From Geobacter sp. (lineage in GTDB: Bacteria; Desulfobacterota; Desulfuromonadia; Geobacterales; Pseudopelobacteraceae): 64,000 nucleotides of DNA. Position 1 is the stretch's first letter, and the number at the start of each line of letters is the position of its first letter. Where the stretch lies: contig WKKS01000001.1 in assembly GCA_009684515.1 (NCBI GenBank), positions 806,001 to 870,000 on the forward strand. Direction: 5' to 3'. Shown here piece after piece: positions 1 through 9,544 of this stretch. A model generated the notes under the pieces. The model searched no databases. It worked only from the letters and a program-made list of their open reading frames with translations, and was not told the DNA's origin. The translations under genes were made by a program, and so were the position numbers.

Positions 1-85
1 TTGCCGACTGGTGTTGTTCGATCAGCAGTTTCAGCCCTTCACGAAAAAGCTGATGGTCGTCTACCAGCAAGAGCGTAGTTTTCAT
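1..85 (-). CDS. Response regulator, N-terminal fragment (NarL/FixJ type likely)
   Basis: Only the first 28 codons lie in the window. They read as the start of a receiver domain, with LLVDDHQLFREGL containing the paired acidic residues after the first beta strand. The start ATG overlaps the stop of the upstream histidine kinase gene in an ATGA arrangement, so the two are translationally coupled and very likely form one two-component system. The output domain is outside the window. NarL-type is inferred from the kinase class next door. Confidence 0.85.
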   Translation of the reverse strand, partial: MKTTLLLVDDHQLFREGLKLLIEQHQSA

Positions 86-1386
86 GCCACCTCCTGATTA
101 CTCGCCAGTTCAAGCGGGACAGTCAATCTTGACGTTGTCCCCTTTCCGACCACTGACTTGATTTCAAACGAACCACCCGACTTTTCAATTCGTTGCTGGA
201 CATTGTAAAGACCGTAACCGCCGTTGAAGATATGTTTTTTAATAACGGCTGGATCTTCGAAACCTTTGCCATGGTCGGCAACAACCACCGTAAATACGCC
301 TTCGCCACTATTGGCGGACAGCAACGCACTGTCGGTACCGGCATGCTTGACCACGTTCAGCAACAGCTCCCGCACCGCCTGATAGAGTGTGTACTTTATT
401 TCGGCGCAGAGCGGCACGGGTTGCCTGTCGCCGGAAAAATCCACGCGGACACCGTAATCGCTGTTGATCGACGAACAGAGCCACTCCAGCGCAGTTTCTA
501 TTCCGGACGTATCAAGAATCGGCGGCCGCATTTTGAAAGTCAGCGAGCGGATATCACTAATTGAAGTTTGGACCAGCACCGACGCTTCTTCAGCAATTTT
601 TCGCAACGAATCTGCTTCGGTCATCTCCGCCAGTCCATCCAGTTTCAACTTTGCCAGTAGCAAAGACTGGCCAACCCGGTCGTGCAGTTCAGTTGCTATG
701 CGCTCACGCTCCTTCTCTTCCGCCCAAACCAGCTCAAAGGAGACCTTTCTCATTTCCATGTTGGCCAGAGCCAAATCTGCAGTCCGCTCCTCCACACGCT
801 CTTCCAATTCATCGCGCGATTTCTGGAGGTCGTCCTCGACCCTTTTAAGCTCACTGATGTCGCTTATGACAACCCTGTATGAGGCCGCTCCGTTGCCTTG
901 CGCGGCAATTGCATCGATTTTCACCCAGAACGGATCTCCGTTATCGCCAAGCATGCGGATCTCGAAGCTCTGCGGTTCGTCCGTTTTCATAAGCCGCTTG
1001 CAGTTAAAGCAGAAAATGTCCTGATCATCAGGATTGATAAAAACCGATATTTTTTTATTCAGCAAACCGCCCAGCCCGGTCCCCAGCATGGATGCGGCAG
1101 TCAGATTGGCTTCCAGAATTATTTTCTGTTCGTTCAGCGTCAGGTAACCGACCGGAGCCCGGTCATACAGGTCGAAATAGCGAAGCTTGGAAATTTGCAG
1201 TTCATGCTGCGTACGTCGCAACTCCTCGTTCTGCGTTTCCAGTTCCGCCTGATGAACCCGGCATTCGCGGAGCAGATTAAGTGTCTGTTCGCCAGACAGT
1301 GACTCCAAAACAAATTCGCTGTTATTCGGCACCGTTCTCTGCTTTATCGGGCAGAGCAGACTATTTTGATTCTTTTTGTCAGCCAA
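82..1386 (-). CDS. PAS-domain sensor histidine kinase, NarX/DegS-like (HisKA_3)
   Basis: This 434-residue kinase has no membrane segment. A coiled coil near residues 35-65 precedes a PAS domain (about 65-185), a second coiled coil (185-225), then a HisKA_3 dimerisation helix with the phosphoacceptor in ELHDRVGQ and an HATPase domain with GYGLYNVQQR near the C-terminus. It probably phosphorylates the response regulator whose start overlaps its stop codon. The start is TTG, chosen because AAAGGGG lies just upstream. The signal sensed cannot be told from sequence. Confidence 0.88.
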   Translation of the reverse strand: MADKKNQNSLLCPIKQRTVPNNSEFVLESLSGEQTLNLLRECRVHQAELETQNEELRRTQHELQISKLRYFDLYDRAPVGYLTLNEQKIILEANLTAASMLGTGLGGLLNKKISVFINPDDQDIFCFNCKRLMKTDEPQSFEIRMLGDNGDPFWVKIDAIAAQGNGAASYRVVISDISELKRVEDDLQKSRDELEERVEERTADLALANMEMRKVSFELVWAEEKERERIATELHDRVGQSLLLAKLKLDGLAEMTEADSLRKIAEEASVLVQTSISDIRSLTFKMRPPILDTSGIETALEWLCSSINSDYGVRVDFSGDRQPVPLCAEIKYTLYQAVRELLLNVVKHAGTDSALLSANSGEGVFTVVVADHGKGFEDPAVIKKHIFNGGYGLYNVQQRIEKSGGSFEIKSVVGKGTTSRLTVPLELASNQEVA

Positions 1387-1652
1387 AGGTATCCCCTTTC
1401 AGCAGAACTCGCATTAAGTCAAACAGAGTCTCTAACAACTCCGCTATAGCTTGTTTTAATTATACTACCATAAGATACTTGCTTATCCAAATATGCGGGC
1501 GATTTAACAGATCATCTCAGACGGATTTGACAAGCGGCTAAAAACAAAGTACAAATTTCCGGACTCCAGACAAGGGATTTGCCCGGATACTCACCGCCAT
1601 ACCAGCCGAGACAGCTAAGTTGTAACTCAGATACCAAAACAGGGGTGCCACC

Positions 1653-2426
1653 ATGACAATCAAAACCGCCGCCATACAATTCAGTGTAAAACAGGGGGAT
1701 GTGGATGCCAACCTGGCCTACGTGCGTGAAGCACTGTTCCGCGCCGCCGGAGATGGGGCCAACCTGGCCGTGTTGCCGGAGATGTGGTCCAGCGGCTTTG
1801 ACTACCGCAACCTGAACGAACTGGCATTGCGGACCGAGGGGATTGTTGATGAGCTGTTGGAGTTGTCCCGGAAATTGAAGCTGGTAATTGTCGGCAGCAT
1901 GCCGGAACCGAATGGCGAAAAGGTTTTCAATACAATTTATCTGGTGGATAACGGGAAGCTGGCCGGGGTCTACCGCAAGATGCATCTTTTTTCGCTCTTG
2001 GGTGAAGACCGGGCTTTCTCGGGCGGTGACAGCTGGCTGCTGGCAGAGACCACGATCGGCAAGGTCGGGGTCATTATCTGCTACGACTTGCGTTTCCCCG
2101 AGCTATCCCGACGGCTGGCAGTCGAGGGGGCCCAGATCATCTGTGTCCCGGCCCAGTGGCCAAAGCCGCGCCAGGAGCATTGGCGCACACTGTTGCGGGC
2201 GCGGGCCATCGAAAACCAGCTTTTTGTCGTCTCCTGCAACGCCTGCGGGCAGATCGGCAAACTGGATTTCTTCGGCATGAGTATGATCATCAACCCCAAA
2301 GGTGAGGTGATGGCCGAGGCGGGGGAAGATCAGTGCGAAATTTCGGCCGGGCTGGACATGCAGGAACTGGCCGACTGGCGCGCCCAGATTCCCTGTTTTA
2401 ATGATCGCAAACCGGAATGCTATTAG
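1653..2426 (+). CDS. Carbon-nitrogen hydrolase (nitrilase superfamily, omega-amidase-like)
   Basis: A 257-residue single-domain nitrilase-superfamily enzyme. The catalytic triad is complete: Glu43 in LPEMW, Lys109 in YRKMH and Cys143 in IICYDLRFPE. Length and motifs fit the YafV/NIT2 branch that hydrolyses omega-amides such as alpha-ketoglutaramate, but other small amides are possible. It begins at ATG after GGGGTGCC. It is a single gene, convergent with the zinc phospholipase-like gene that follows. Confidence 0.85.
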   Translation: MTIKTAAIQFSVKQGDVDANLAYVREALFRAAGDGANLAVLPEMWSSGFDYRNLNELALRTEGIVDELLELSRKLKLVIVGSMPEPNGEKVFNTIYLVDNGKLAGVYRKMHLFSLLGEDRAFSGGDSWLLAETTIGKVGVIICYDLRFPELSRRLAVEGAQIICVPAQWPKPRQEHWRTLLRARAIENQLFVVSCNACGQIGKLDFFGMSMIINPKGEVMAEAGEDQCEISAGLDMQELADWRAQIPCFNDRKPECY

Positions 2427-2447
2427 TCCTTTGCTGCTGGGGCTGTT

Positions 2448-3350
2448 TCAGCCGATATAAAGTTCCTTGAGCAACTCCGGTTTATCCAGTGATTTGCGAA
2501 GCGCAATCCGGAGCTTTTCCACATGCTCGAATCCTTCCTCTTTCGTCATGCGGCCGTTATTATAAAGCAGCCGCAGGTTCTTTCGCAGTGCGTCGGCGGC
2601 GGCCAGCGCCTTTTCTCCGGTCGGATCGGCCTTCAGTATCCTGGATTCCAGCGGATTTTGCATGAAATCCAGAACAACGTCACCGGTTAAAAGCAGGTAC
2701 TCGTCACGATCATCTTCCGAAAGCTGATAGCGCGAGTTGTCCGAAAGGGTTTGCATGACTTTCTGCCACTTTTCCAGTCGCGACAACAGCATGATCGAAT
2801 TGAATATGCGCTTGTTGGTGCCGAATGAAAAAATGGTTGGTGTCAGCACGCTGCGCAGCATCTTGTCATTGGCCTGTTGATCGGCTCGACAAACCTCCCG
2901 CGCCAGTTCCCAGATCTCCTTATCCACAAAATTTTCGAAACGCATCTCCCAATAGGCGTGCTTCATGGTCACAGAGGCGAAGGATCGTATGATCTTGTGG
3001 GGGACATAATAATTGTGGGCAATCGTATCGGCAGCCAGGTGGCAGAGATAGCCGTAGGCGCAGGCTCGCTCGCGGTCGTTTTCGGCTTTTTTCAAAACCT
3101 TTTGCCCAATACCCCAACGGTGGCAGTTCAGCAGGTAGTGGGTGTATTTCTTGCCGACGATGATGTCGGCCGCAATGCAGCCATATAGAAAATCGCGCGG
3201 ATAACTGGTCAGAATTGCGGCCAGATTGGCGGGCAACGCAGCGGAATTTGCCAATATATTAGCCCCCAGCTGAAGATGGATCCCCCCTCCCCAGGCCAGG
3301 GCTTCACCCGGAAGCATGATCACTGATATGACGGTTAACAGAAAAAGCAT
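2448..3350 (-). CDS. Zinc-dependent phospholipase C-like secreted protein
   Basis: A 300-residue protein beginning with a signal peptide (about residues 1-19, ending ALA|W). The mature N-terminus AWGGGIHLQLG and the later CHLAADTIAHNYYVPH segment match the Trp/His metal ligands of the zinc-dependent phospholipase C / S1-P1 nuclease fold. This family is common in Geobacter but its substrate is generally unproven. AAAGGAA precedes the ATG. It is divergent from the uracil-DNA glycosylase gene. Activity on phospholipids is only a family expectation. Confidence 0.75.
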   Translation of the reverse strand: MLFLLTVISVIMLPGEALAWGGGIHLQLGANILANSAALPANLAAILTSYPRDFLYGCIAADIIVGKKYTHYLLNCHRWGIGQKVLKKAENDRERACAYGYLCHLAADTIAHNYYVPHKIIRSFASVTMKHAYWEMRFENFVDKEIWELAREVCRADQQANDKMLRSVLTPTIFSFGTNKRIFNSIMLLSRLEKWQKVMQTLSDNSRYQLSEDDRDEYLLLTGDVVLDFMQNPLESRILKADPTGEKALAAADALRKNLRLLYNNGRMTKEEGFEHVEKLRIALRKSLDKPELLKELYIG

Positions 3351-3457
3351 GGATTCCTTTCATTTTGACAGACAAACCGCTTGCTGGTAGATTAGGCATC
3401 CATTCTAACGTATCTGGTAGTCAGTTGCATTCAAATTTACCGGGAGGAGATCGCCAC

Positions 3458-4243
3458 GTGGACACAAATCCCGTTAAGTCACAGCTCTGGGCATCAGTGG
3501 GAGCTTATTTGCAGGAACTTCAGGAAAGCGGCGTTGACGGTCTTGAGATGGAATCGCCAACAGCGCTGCTGTCAGAGTCTGCCCCCCCCCAACCGGCCTC
3601 GGCACAGATCGAAACCGGATTAAAAAAGGATCTGCCTGAACCGGAACCGGCTCAGCAGCATGAGACCCTTGAACAGATCAGAAAGAATCTGGGTGATTGT
3701 CAGCGCTGCAAGCTGGGAGCGACCAGAAACCAGCTGGTTTTCGGCGTTGGAAATTCGAATGCCAGGCTGGTGTTTGTCGGTGAAGGGCCGGGAGCGGACG
3801 AGGATATGAAGGGTGAACCGTTCGTTGGTGATGCGGGCAGGATGCTGAATCGGATCATTGCGGCGATGGGACTTCAGCGGGAAGAGGTCTACATCTGTAA
3901 CGTGGTCAAGTGCCGCCCGCCGCAAAACCGCAATCCGGAAAAGGATGAAATTACGACCTGCTCTCCATTTTTGCTGCGGCAACTGCACTCCATCAAGCCG
4001 GAGGTAATTGTGGCTCTGGGGACATTTGCCGCACAGGCCGTACTGGGTACGAAGGAACCGATTTCAAAGCTGCGCGGCAAATTCCACGATTTTCATGGCA
4101 TACCGCTGATGCCGACCTACCACCCCTCATATCTGCTTCGCACCGGCGGCAATTCAGATTCGTTCTGGACCGTCTGGGATGATATGACCCAGGTGTTGCG
4201 ACTGCTGAAACTGCCGGTGCCGGACAAGAGCCGCAAGAAGTAG
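3458..4243 (+). CDS. Uracil-DNA glycosylase, family 4 (Fe-S type)
   Basis: It removes uracil from DNA in base excision repair. The 261-residue protein has a loose Gln/Pro-rich N-terminal stretch (about 1-90), then the family 4 core: Cys ligands in CQRCKLG, the water-activating motif [22 protein letters not shown] with a further cluster cysteine, TTCSPF with the fourth, and the DNA-binding HPSYLLR near the end. The frame is open further upstream from a TTG at 3365, but GTG at 3458 is preferred because a strong GGGAGGAG site precedes it at 3442-3449. Confidence 0.92.
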   Translation: MDTNPVKSQLWASVGAYLQELQESGVDGLEMESPTALLSESAPPQPASAQIETGLKKDLPEPEPAQQHETLEQIRKNLGDCQRCKLGATRNQLVFGVGNSNARLVFVGEGPGADEDMKGEPFVGDAGRMLNRIIAAMGLQREEVYICNVVKCRPPQNRNPEKDEITTCSPFLLRQLHSIKPEVIVALGTFAAQAVLGTKEPISKLRGKFHDFHGIPLMPTYHPSYLLRTGGNSDSFWTVWDDMTQVLRLLKLPVPDKSRKK

Positions 4244-4262
4244 GAAGCCGCGTGACAGGCGG

Positions 4263-5141
4263 TCAGAGGCCATACCACCTTCTGATCACAAAAGCATCCT
4301 TCGACTTTTCACCCGCCGGCCAGACATCAATCGGTCGGCGGGTTCGCATGATCTCGCTTAGCCTGGCTTTCAACGGTGTGGTTACGACACCCCCGTTACC
4401 CGGTTTTCCGCACTTCAGGCGACTTTCAATAACGTTTTCACGGTCAAGCAGAATAATGACGTGGCCGTTCCAGACAATCAGATCCAACGGTTCCAACTCT
4501 GAAACAATCTGACTTAGGCTCTTGCCGGCCACAGCAACTGACCGGCCATAGGCAATCAATTGTGACGTGTTGCGCGGTGTCCAGCCGCCGGTGGCCTGGT
4601 ACAGCAGCCCGGAACAGTCCAAGCCGGCCAGAGTCAACCGCTTCTGTTCTTCCCCCCTGACCGCGCCATAGAACAATTCCTTCAGTTCCGGAACCCCATC
4701 CTGAAGATTACCCCCCCAGACATAACTGTTCCCAACCGTTTTTTTTAAATTTGCCACAATCTGCTCACGTTCCGGCAGAATACGCTGGCGGGGTGGCGGC
4801 TCTTCATTCTGTAACTTCAAAAAACGGCTGTCCAGATACAGCTGGATTCCGGTTGCGGCCCGGTATTCGTCCGTTTCCACCCGGTAAACCCTGGCATTAC
4901 CAAGCTGCTGTTCTTCCAGAATCCGGAAGACCGTCCCGGGGAGGGCGATATATTCCAACTCCCGGACCTGTCCGCACCGATCAGTTTTCACCCTGTTCCG
5001 CCCTTTTCCGCCGAATACGGATTCAAAGTCGGGAGTATTAAGCAGCGGCGCAGCCTGAATGGCGACAGCATACTTGACTGATTGCCCGTACGTGACTGGC
5101 GAGTACGCCATAATTATCAAAATTATAAGAATACGGATCAT
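4263..5141 (-). CDS. NlpC/P60-family secreted peptidoglycan hydrolase
   Basis: A 292-residue protein with an N-terminal signal peptide (about 1-19), an SH3-like region (about 25-115) and a C-terminal NlpC/P60 cysteine peptidase domain. The domain is recognised by YVWGG, the catalytic cysteine in LDCSGLLYQ and the catalytic histidine in WNGHVIIL. Such enzymes cleave peptidoglycan stem peptides in the periplasm. Its ATG overlaps the stop of the upstream gene (ATGA at 5138-5141), so the two are coupled. Confidence 0.88.
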   Translation of the reverse strand: MIRILIILIIMAYSPVTYGQSVKYAVAIQAAPLLNTPDFESVFGGKGRNRVKTDRCGQVRELEYIALPGTVFRILEEQQLGNARVYRVETDEYRAATGIQLYLDSRFLKLQNEEPPPRQRILPEREQIVANLKKTVGNSYVWGGNLQDGVPELKELFYGAVRGEEQKRLTLAGLDCSGLLYQATGGWTPRNTSQLIAYGRSVAVAGKSLSQIVSELEPLDLIVWNGHVIILLDRENVIESRLKCGKPGNGGVVTTPLKARLSEIMRTRRPIDVWPAGEKSKDAFVIRRWYGL

Positions 5142-5962
5142 TTGTGTCTGCCGGCCTGGCGTACCAGTTCCTTCTGGGCAAAGGTCAGGCGTGGTGAAGC
5201 GAGCAGGTCGCGCAGGGTGGTGGCGGGCAGGCCGGGCAGAAACATGGTAAACCAGACCGCCGGGGTACGCGGGTTTTTTAGGATCGCCAGACGGATATTC
5301 GGGCGGCCTTTCCAGCGACTGCTTCGCCCGATGATCGAAATATTTTCAGCCGTAGCCTGCGCAGAAGAGAGGAATTGATACAATGACCCTTCCTTAAGGT
5401 GCGGATTATCCAGACAGGCTTCCACGACCTGCGGAAAGCCCTCTCTCAGCAGCGCCTCGACCACGGCGGCCGAACCGCGACGCGCTATGGTCAGCTTGTT
5501 GCCGAGCGGCTGGGTCGGCAGGCGCTGAATTATGTTCCGTTCGGCGGCAAGGTGCACATCGGCATTGATACCCGGCATCTGGCAGAGTTTCAGCAGGTCG
5601 AATATGTATAACAGCGGCAGCAGGGTCAGGACAATGTGGGGAGGTGTTTCAGGATGCCTGATCAGCACGAATTTGACCGCATAACTATCGATCAGACGTT
5701 TACTGTTGTAGATGGCCAGTAAGAGATCGCCCAATCCCCTCCGCTTCAGCAGTGTCAGCAGATGCTGATCATCCAGGGCCGGATTGCGCAGGGCAGCCAG
5801 CAAAACATCACTGTTGGAGTCCTGCATGACGGAAAAAAGCCGGTCTTTATCCGCGACCAGGGCCTCAATCAGCCTCTTGGACAGACTTTGGTCGATCCCA
5901 GTACATTTTACGGCACTGCCCGAATCGGGATCTATTGATGTTTCATGAGTGATATCGCTCAT
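5138..5962 (-). CDS. Hypothetical protein with degenerate helical repeats
   Basis: No family is recognised with certainty. The protein of about 275 residues is Leu-rich and predicted all-helical, with loosely repeating blocks of the type NPALDDQHLLTLL and HPETPPHIVLTLL that resemble leucine-rich-variant or HEAT-like repeats. It has no signal peptide and ends in a basic tail. The start is uncertain: ATG 5962 is chosen, but ATG 5974 and GTG 6001 are also in frame. It overlaps and is probably co-translated with the NlpC/P60 gene. Confidence 0.6.
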   Translation of the reverse strand: MSDITHETSIDPDSGSAVKCTGIDQSLSKRLIEALVADKDRLFSVMQDSNSDVLLAALRNPALDDQHLLTLLKRRGLGDLLLAIYNSKRLIDSYAVKFVLIRHPETPPHIVLTLLPLLYIFDLLKLCQMPGINADVHLAAERNIIQRLPTQPLGNKLTIARRGSAAVVEALLREGFPQVVEACLDNPHLKEGSLYQFLSSAQATAENISIIGRSSRWKGRPNIRLAILKNPRTPAVWFTMFLPGLPATTLRDLLASPRLTFAQKELVRQAGRHK

Positions 5963-6132
5963 TTGCCTAACCATTGCGGATATTTTATATAAACCTATCA
6001 CTTCTGAATCAATTGATGCAATCAGTTTGCCATTTTAATGATCACTGCCCTTTCGGTATGCCGCCATCAGCAGTTGCACGTCCGTGCGCTTCATGATAGA
6101 CATGAATCAGTATGAATTGAGAAGGATCTATC

Positions 6133-6984
6133 GTGAATAATATCCTTGCCGGGTTTCCATTGATCGAACCCATCGAAATAGGTGATGATGAGCTGGCTGA
6201 AATCGGCCTGATTCTGGAGATGCGCCGCAACTTCACTTTGTCATGTTACAAAGACAAATGCATGAAACGGCGGGTTGCCATCAGAATGCGTTCCAGCCGT
6301 TCCCGCGACGCTGCGGCCTACTGCGATCTTCTCAAGCGGAGCGAACATGAGCTTGACCTGCTCCAAAAAGTGCTCACCATCCACGTCAGCCAGTTTTTTA
6401 GAAATCCCTCCGTTTTCGATAAGCTCCGTACCGATGTTATCCCCGCACTGTACAAATTGTCCGCCGAAAATATCAGGCCGTTGCAGATTTGCAGCCTCGG
6501 CTGCGCCAGCGGTGAGGAAGCTTACAGCATTGCCATTCTGCTGAGGGAGTATTTTGCAAACGATATTAATTCAGTGGATACAATAATCAATGCTTTGGAC
6601 ATCGACCGGGAGACGCTCCAGTTTGCCGAAAGCGCCTCATACAACCCGGAACGCATGAAAGAAGTGTCGGATACCATCAAAAAGAAATACTTCCTGGCAA
6701 ACGGCACCCGAATGCAGCTGTCGCGAACAATCCGGGATATGGTGAATTTCAACTTGGGCGATATCACCGCCGTTGAAAAGTTCCAGCCGCACGACCTGGT
6801 ATTGTGTCGCAACACCCTGATCTATTTCACCCGACCGGAACAGGAAAAAATATTAAACGGCATCGCTGACATTCTGCCGCCAAATGGTATACTGGTGCTC
6901 GGCAAGTCCGAAACTCTGGTTGGCGATGCACGCAGCAGGTTCACGGCGGTCTGTCCGGTTGAAAGGATATACCGGCGCATTTAA
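6133..6984 (+). CDS. cheR: CheR-type chemotaxis protein methyltransferase
   Basis: It transfers methyl groups from SAM to glutamates of chemoreceptors. The 283 residues include a CheR N-terminal helical domain (about 20-80) and a SAM-binding Rossmann domain (about 90-283) with [15 protein letters not shown], the acidic NALDIDRE strand and NLGDIT. The segment LCRNTLIYF is typical of CheR. GTG is the start, after GAGAAGGATC. The receptor and CheW genes follow within 30 bp and 6 bp, so this is a small chemosensory operon. Confidence 0.93.
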   Translation: MNNILAGFPLIEPIEIGDDELAEIGLILEMRRNFTLSCYKDKCMKRRVAIRMRSSRSRDAAAYCDLLKRSEHELDLLQKVLTIHVSQFFRNPSVFDKLRTDVIPALYKLSAENIRPLQICSLGCASGEEAYSIAILLREYFANDINSVDTIINALDIDRETLQFAESASYNPERMKEVSDTIKKKYFLANGTRMQLSRTIRDMVNFNLGDITAVEKFQPHDLVLCRNTLIYFTRPEQEKILNGIADILPPNGILVLGKSETLVGDARSRFTAVCPVERIYRRI

Positions 6985-7013
6985 TCGACAAATTATCTGT
7001 GGAGAATTCAAAC

Positions 7014-8279
7014 ATGCGTATCCCCATAGCTTATAAATTCATCATCGGTTTTGTGGTGGTAGTCGCTGCGGTCGCTTTCAGCCCGAGATTGGTGTCCGGG
7101 CTCGGGTATTCCGCGGAATTCAGCGGAGTGCTGGGTTATGTGGTTGCCCTGACTATCGGCCTGATTCTGGGGTGGCTGTTTTCAAAGGGCTTTACAGCAA
7201 ATATTGCAAAACTGACCGAGTCGGCCGAACTGATCGGTCGAGGGGACCTGACCACGGATGTTGTTATCCGTCCATCACGGATTCCGGACGAAAGCCATGA
7301 GTTGGCCACCCTGATCAACATGATGCAGCAGAATCTGCGACAGCTGGTTCGGCATATTAAAAAAACGTCCGGCCAGCTATCCGAATCCGCCCGTGAAATC
7401 AACTCGACCGCCCTGGAAATAAATGCTTCTACCGAAGAGGTCGCTCAGGCCATCGAGCAGATATCCAGAGGCGCCGAAACGCAAGCCGAGATGGTCGAAA
7501 AAACCTCCAAGACTATCCGCGAAATGGCAATTTCAATAGAGCTGGTTGCAACCAGAGCCCGCGAAACTGCCAAAGCTGCCCGTGAGACCAGTTTGACCGC
7601 TCAACATGGCGGGTCGCTTGCAAACGATTCTCTGGAGAGGATGAAAGAGTTTTTTGACAACCAGGAGACCATCGGGCGTCAATTTGACACCTTCAATGGT
7701 AAACTGCAGAAAATAGGCAAGGTTGCCGACTGCATCGGCAATATCGCCCGGCAGACCAACCTTCTGGCACTGAACGCCTCAATCGAAGCTGCCAGGGCCG
7801 GGGAATCGGGCAAAGGTTTTGCCGTTGTTGCCGAAGAGGTGCGCAAGCTGGCAGATGGATCATCCCAATCGGCCGCTGAGATCAATGATATGATCGAAAG
7901 CCTGCGGGAGGAAAGTCATCGCGTTCATGAAGTGATTCTGGAAAGCTCGCGCAGCATTAAGGAAGGCAAGAAGAACATTGACGTAACAGCCGGCGCCTTT
8001 CAGGAAATCCTCAAAACCGTTCTGGAAACAGAACGAAAGGCCTCCAGCATTGCAGATCTTTCCCAGATGCAGCAGGAGGGGTCCGTCAAGATGGTTAAGG
8101 CGGTAGACGAGATTGCCAAAGTGGCTGATGACAATGCTGCGGCAACCGAGCAGGTTTCCGCAGCAACCGAGCAGCAGTTGGCCGCCATGCAGGATATGGC
8201 CTTGGCAACCAGGGAACTGGCACAACTGGCCGAAGAGCTGCTGGCAGTGATAGAGCATTTCCAGATCGGAGTGGATTAA
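7014..8279 (+). CDS. Methyl-accepting chemotaxis protein with short membrane anchor
   Basis: The protein has two closely spaced membrane segments (about residues 5-25 and 40-58) and almost no periplasmic domain. A HAMP region (about 60-115) and a long coiled-coil signalling domain follow. The hairpin tip is conserved: [18 protein letters not shown] then [16 protein letters not shown]. The ATG at 7014 is preferred over the in-frame GTG at 6999 because GGAG lies at 7001-7004. It forms an operon with the CheR and CheW genes, which suggests a dedicated signalling unit rather than flagellar taxis by itself. Confidence 0.92.
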   Translation: MRIPIAYKFIIGFVVVVAAVAFSPRLVSGLGYSAEFSGVLGYVVALTIGLILGWLFSKGFTANIAKLTESAELIGRGDLTTDVVIRPSRIPDESHELATLINMMQQNLRQLVRHIKKTSGQLSESAREINSTALEINASTEEVAQAIEQISRGAETQAEMVEKTSKTIREMAISIELVATRARETAKAARETSLTAQHGGSLANDSLERMKEFFDNQETIGRQFDTFNGKLQKIGKVADCIGNIARQTNLLALNASIEAARAGESGKGFAVVAEEVRKLADGSSQSAAEINDMIESLREESHRVHEVILESSRSIKEGKKNIDVTAGAFQEILKTVLETERKASSIADLSQMQQEGSVKMVKAVDEIAKVADDNAAATEQVSAATEQQLAAMQDMALATRELAQLAEELLAVIEHFQIGVD

Positions 8280-8284
8280 ACGGC

Positions 8285-8719
8285 GTGCAGAACGAAGCAA
8301 AACGTAAATTTCTGATTTTTGAATCGCACGGAGTGCCGTACGCTTTTGATCTTGCGCACATTGCGGAAGTATCAGAACCATTGCCAAGCTGGCCGATACC
8401 GCTGGCGCCCGCTTGTTGCAGGGGTGCCGTTCATATTCACGGATCAATTGTTGCCACGATGGATCTTGCAGCTTTCATGGGTTTCCCGCAATGCATGCGA
8501 CCCGAAAAGCTGATTGTACTCCGCAAGGAGATCGCCGCAATGGCTTTTCTGGTTGACCGGGTAATAAGGATTGTAGATAAACAGGATCTTAATCTTATTG
8601 AATCACCGGAAGAGGGTCTGTCAGACTCTAAACTGATTCTTACAGATGGTGATATTCCACTTCTGAATGTTCACAAAGTAGTCAGAATTGCTGAAGATAT
8701 TATGACTTGCTCACCATGA
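8285..8719 (+). CDS. cheW: CheW-like adaptor protein
   Basis: A 144-residue single CheW domain, the adaptor that joins chemoreceptors to the CheA kinase. Recognisable parts are FESHGVPYAFDLAHIAEV, RGAVHIHGSIVATMDL and ILTDGDIPLLNVHKV. It starts at GTG six bases after the receptor stop codon. No cheA lies in the window, so the kinase partner must be encoded elsewhere. Confidence 0.88.
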   Translation: MQNEAKRKFLIFESHGVPYAFDLAHIAEVSEPLPSWPIPLAPACCRGAVHIHGSIVATMDLAAFMGFPQCMRPEKLIVLRKEIAAMAFLVDRVIRIVDKQDLNLIESPEEGLSDSKLILTDGDIPLLNVHKVVRIAEDIMTCSP

Positions 8720-8752
8720 TTCTTAAAAAATACTATACGTAGCAAAAAAAAC

Positions 8753-8780
8753 TTGACACTATGAATATTATGCGTATATT
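8753..8780 (+). promoter_or_regulatory. Sigma-70-type promoter for the small lipoprotein gene
   Basis: A perfect -35 TTGACA (8753-8758) and a near-consensus -10 TATATT (8775-8780) are 16 bp apart. The transcript would begin near 8787, giving a leader of about 65 nt before the lipoprotein ATG at 8851. Confidence 0.75.
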
Positions 8781-8850
8781 CCAAGGTCGATTTTATAAAC
8801 CATGCGCTCTGCGTTTAAATGGTAATTTCAACAATGAAAGAGGTAACACA

Positions 8851-9072
8851 ATGAAAAAGCTGATCTCCTTGACACTGGTACTCGCACTGGCCACCGTATT
8901 TGCTGCTGGCTGCAAGAAAAAAGAAGAAGCTCCTGCTCCTGCTCCTGCCCCTGCTGTAGAGGCACCTAAGCCAGTTCAGGCTCCAATGTCTGCAGCTAAG
9001 GCAACTGATGCAGCTAAGCCTGCTGATGCTGCTGCACCTGCTGCTGCTCCTGCTGCAGAGAAAAAGCACTAA
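8851..9072 (+). CDS. Small Ala/Pro-rich lipoprotein
   Basis: A 73-residue predicted lipoprotein. The signal peptide MKKLISLTLVLALATVFAAG ends in an FAAGC lipobox, so Cys21 would be lipidated. The mature part begins KKKEEAPAPAPAPA and is almost entirely Ala, Pro, Lys and Glu, a low-complexity linker-like tail without a folded domain. AAAGAGG precedes the ATG. A strong sigma-70 promoter and a clean terminator make it a single-gene unit, probably highly expressed. Function is unknown. Confidence 0.8.
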   Translation: MKKLISLTLVLALATVFAAGCKKKEEAPAPAPAPAVEAPKPVQAPMSAAKATDAAKPADAAAPAAAPAAEKKH

Positions 9073-9100
9073 TTCGCCGTCCCTCAGGGGAATGCAAAAA

Positions 9101-9130
9101 AGCCTGCGGGATTTCCCGCAGGCTTTTTTT
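9101..9130 (+). terminator. Rho-independent terminator after the lipoprotein gene
   Basis: The stem AGCCTGCGGG pairs with CCCGCAGGCT around a short ATTT loop and is followed by seven T residues. Confidence 0.9.
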
Positions 9131-9152
9131 ATTATCTGTAGAGGAATATCCG

Positions 9153-9488
9153 ATGCATGAAATGTCAATAACCCAGGGGATAATTGATCTCTGCCTGGAA
9201 CACTCCGACGGTCGCCGCATTCTCTCTCTGGATGTGGAAATTGGGGAACTGAGCAACGTAGTCCCTGAAGCGATCGAATTCTGCTTTGAAGCCTGTAGCA
9301 GGGACACCCTGCTGGAAGGTGCCAGACTCAATATTAGCCGGATTCCCGGGAGGGCTCTTTGCCAGGAATGCGGTGCCGAAACAGCGGTTGCTGATTTGTA
9401 TGCAGCCTGTGGCAACTGCGGCAGTTTCCAGCTCAAGATAACTACCGGCGAAGAAATGCGGGTGAGGGAAATTGAGGTAGATGAATAA
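9153..9488 (+). CDS. hypA: HypA, nickel chaperone for hydrogenase maturation
   Basis: HypA delivers nickel to [NiFe]-hydrogenase (and in some bacteria urease) during maturation. The 111-residue protein starts with the diagnostic nickel-binding MHEMSI and has a zinc site formed by CQEC and CGNCG in its C-terminal half. Its length is normal for the family. No other hyp or hydrogenase genes are nearby, which is unusual because hypA is often in a hyp cluster. It is convergent with pckG. Confidence 0.93.
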   Translation: MHEMSITQGIIDLCLEHSDGRRILSLDVEIGELSNVVPEAIEFCFEACSRDTLLEGARLNISRIPGRALCQECGAETAVADLYAACGNCGSFQLKITTGEEMRVREIEVDE

Positions 9489-9489
9489 G

Positions 9490-9526
9490 AAAAGGCGCCG
9501 CGATTAAGCGACGCCTTTTCTTGTTT
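9490..9526. terminator. Bidirectional terminator between hypA and pckG
   Basis: AAAAGGCGCCGC pairs with GCGACGCCTTTT with one mismatch. The A-rich and T-rich ends allow it to serve both convergent genes. Confidence 0.7.
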
Positions 9527-9544
9527 TACTTGGCAAATCCCATG

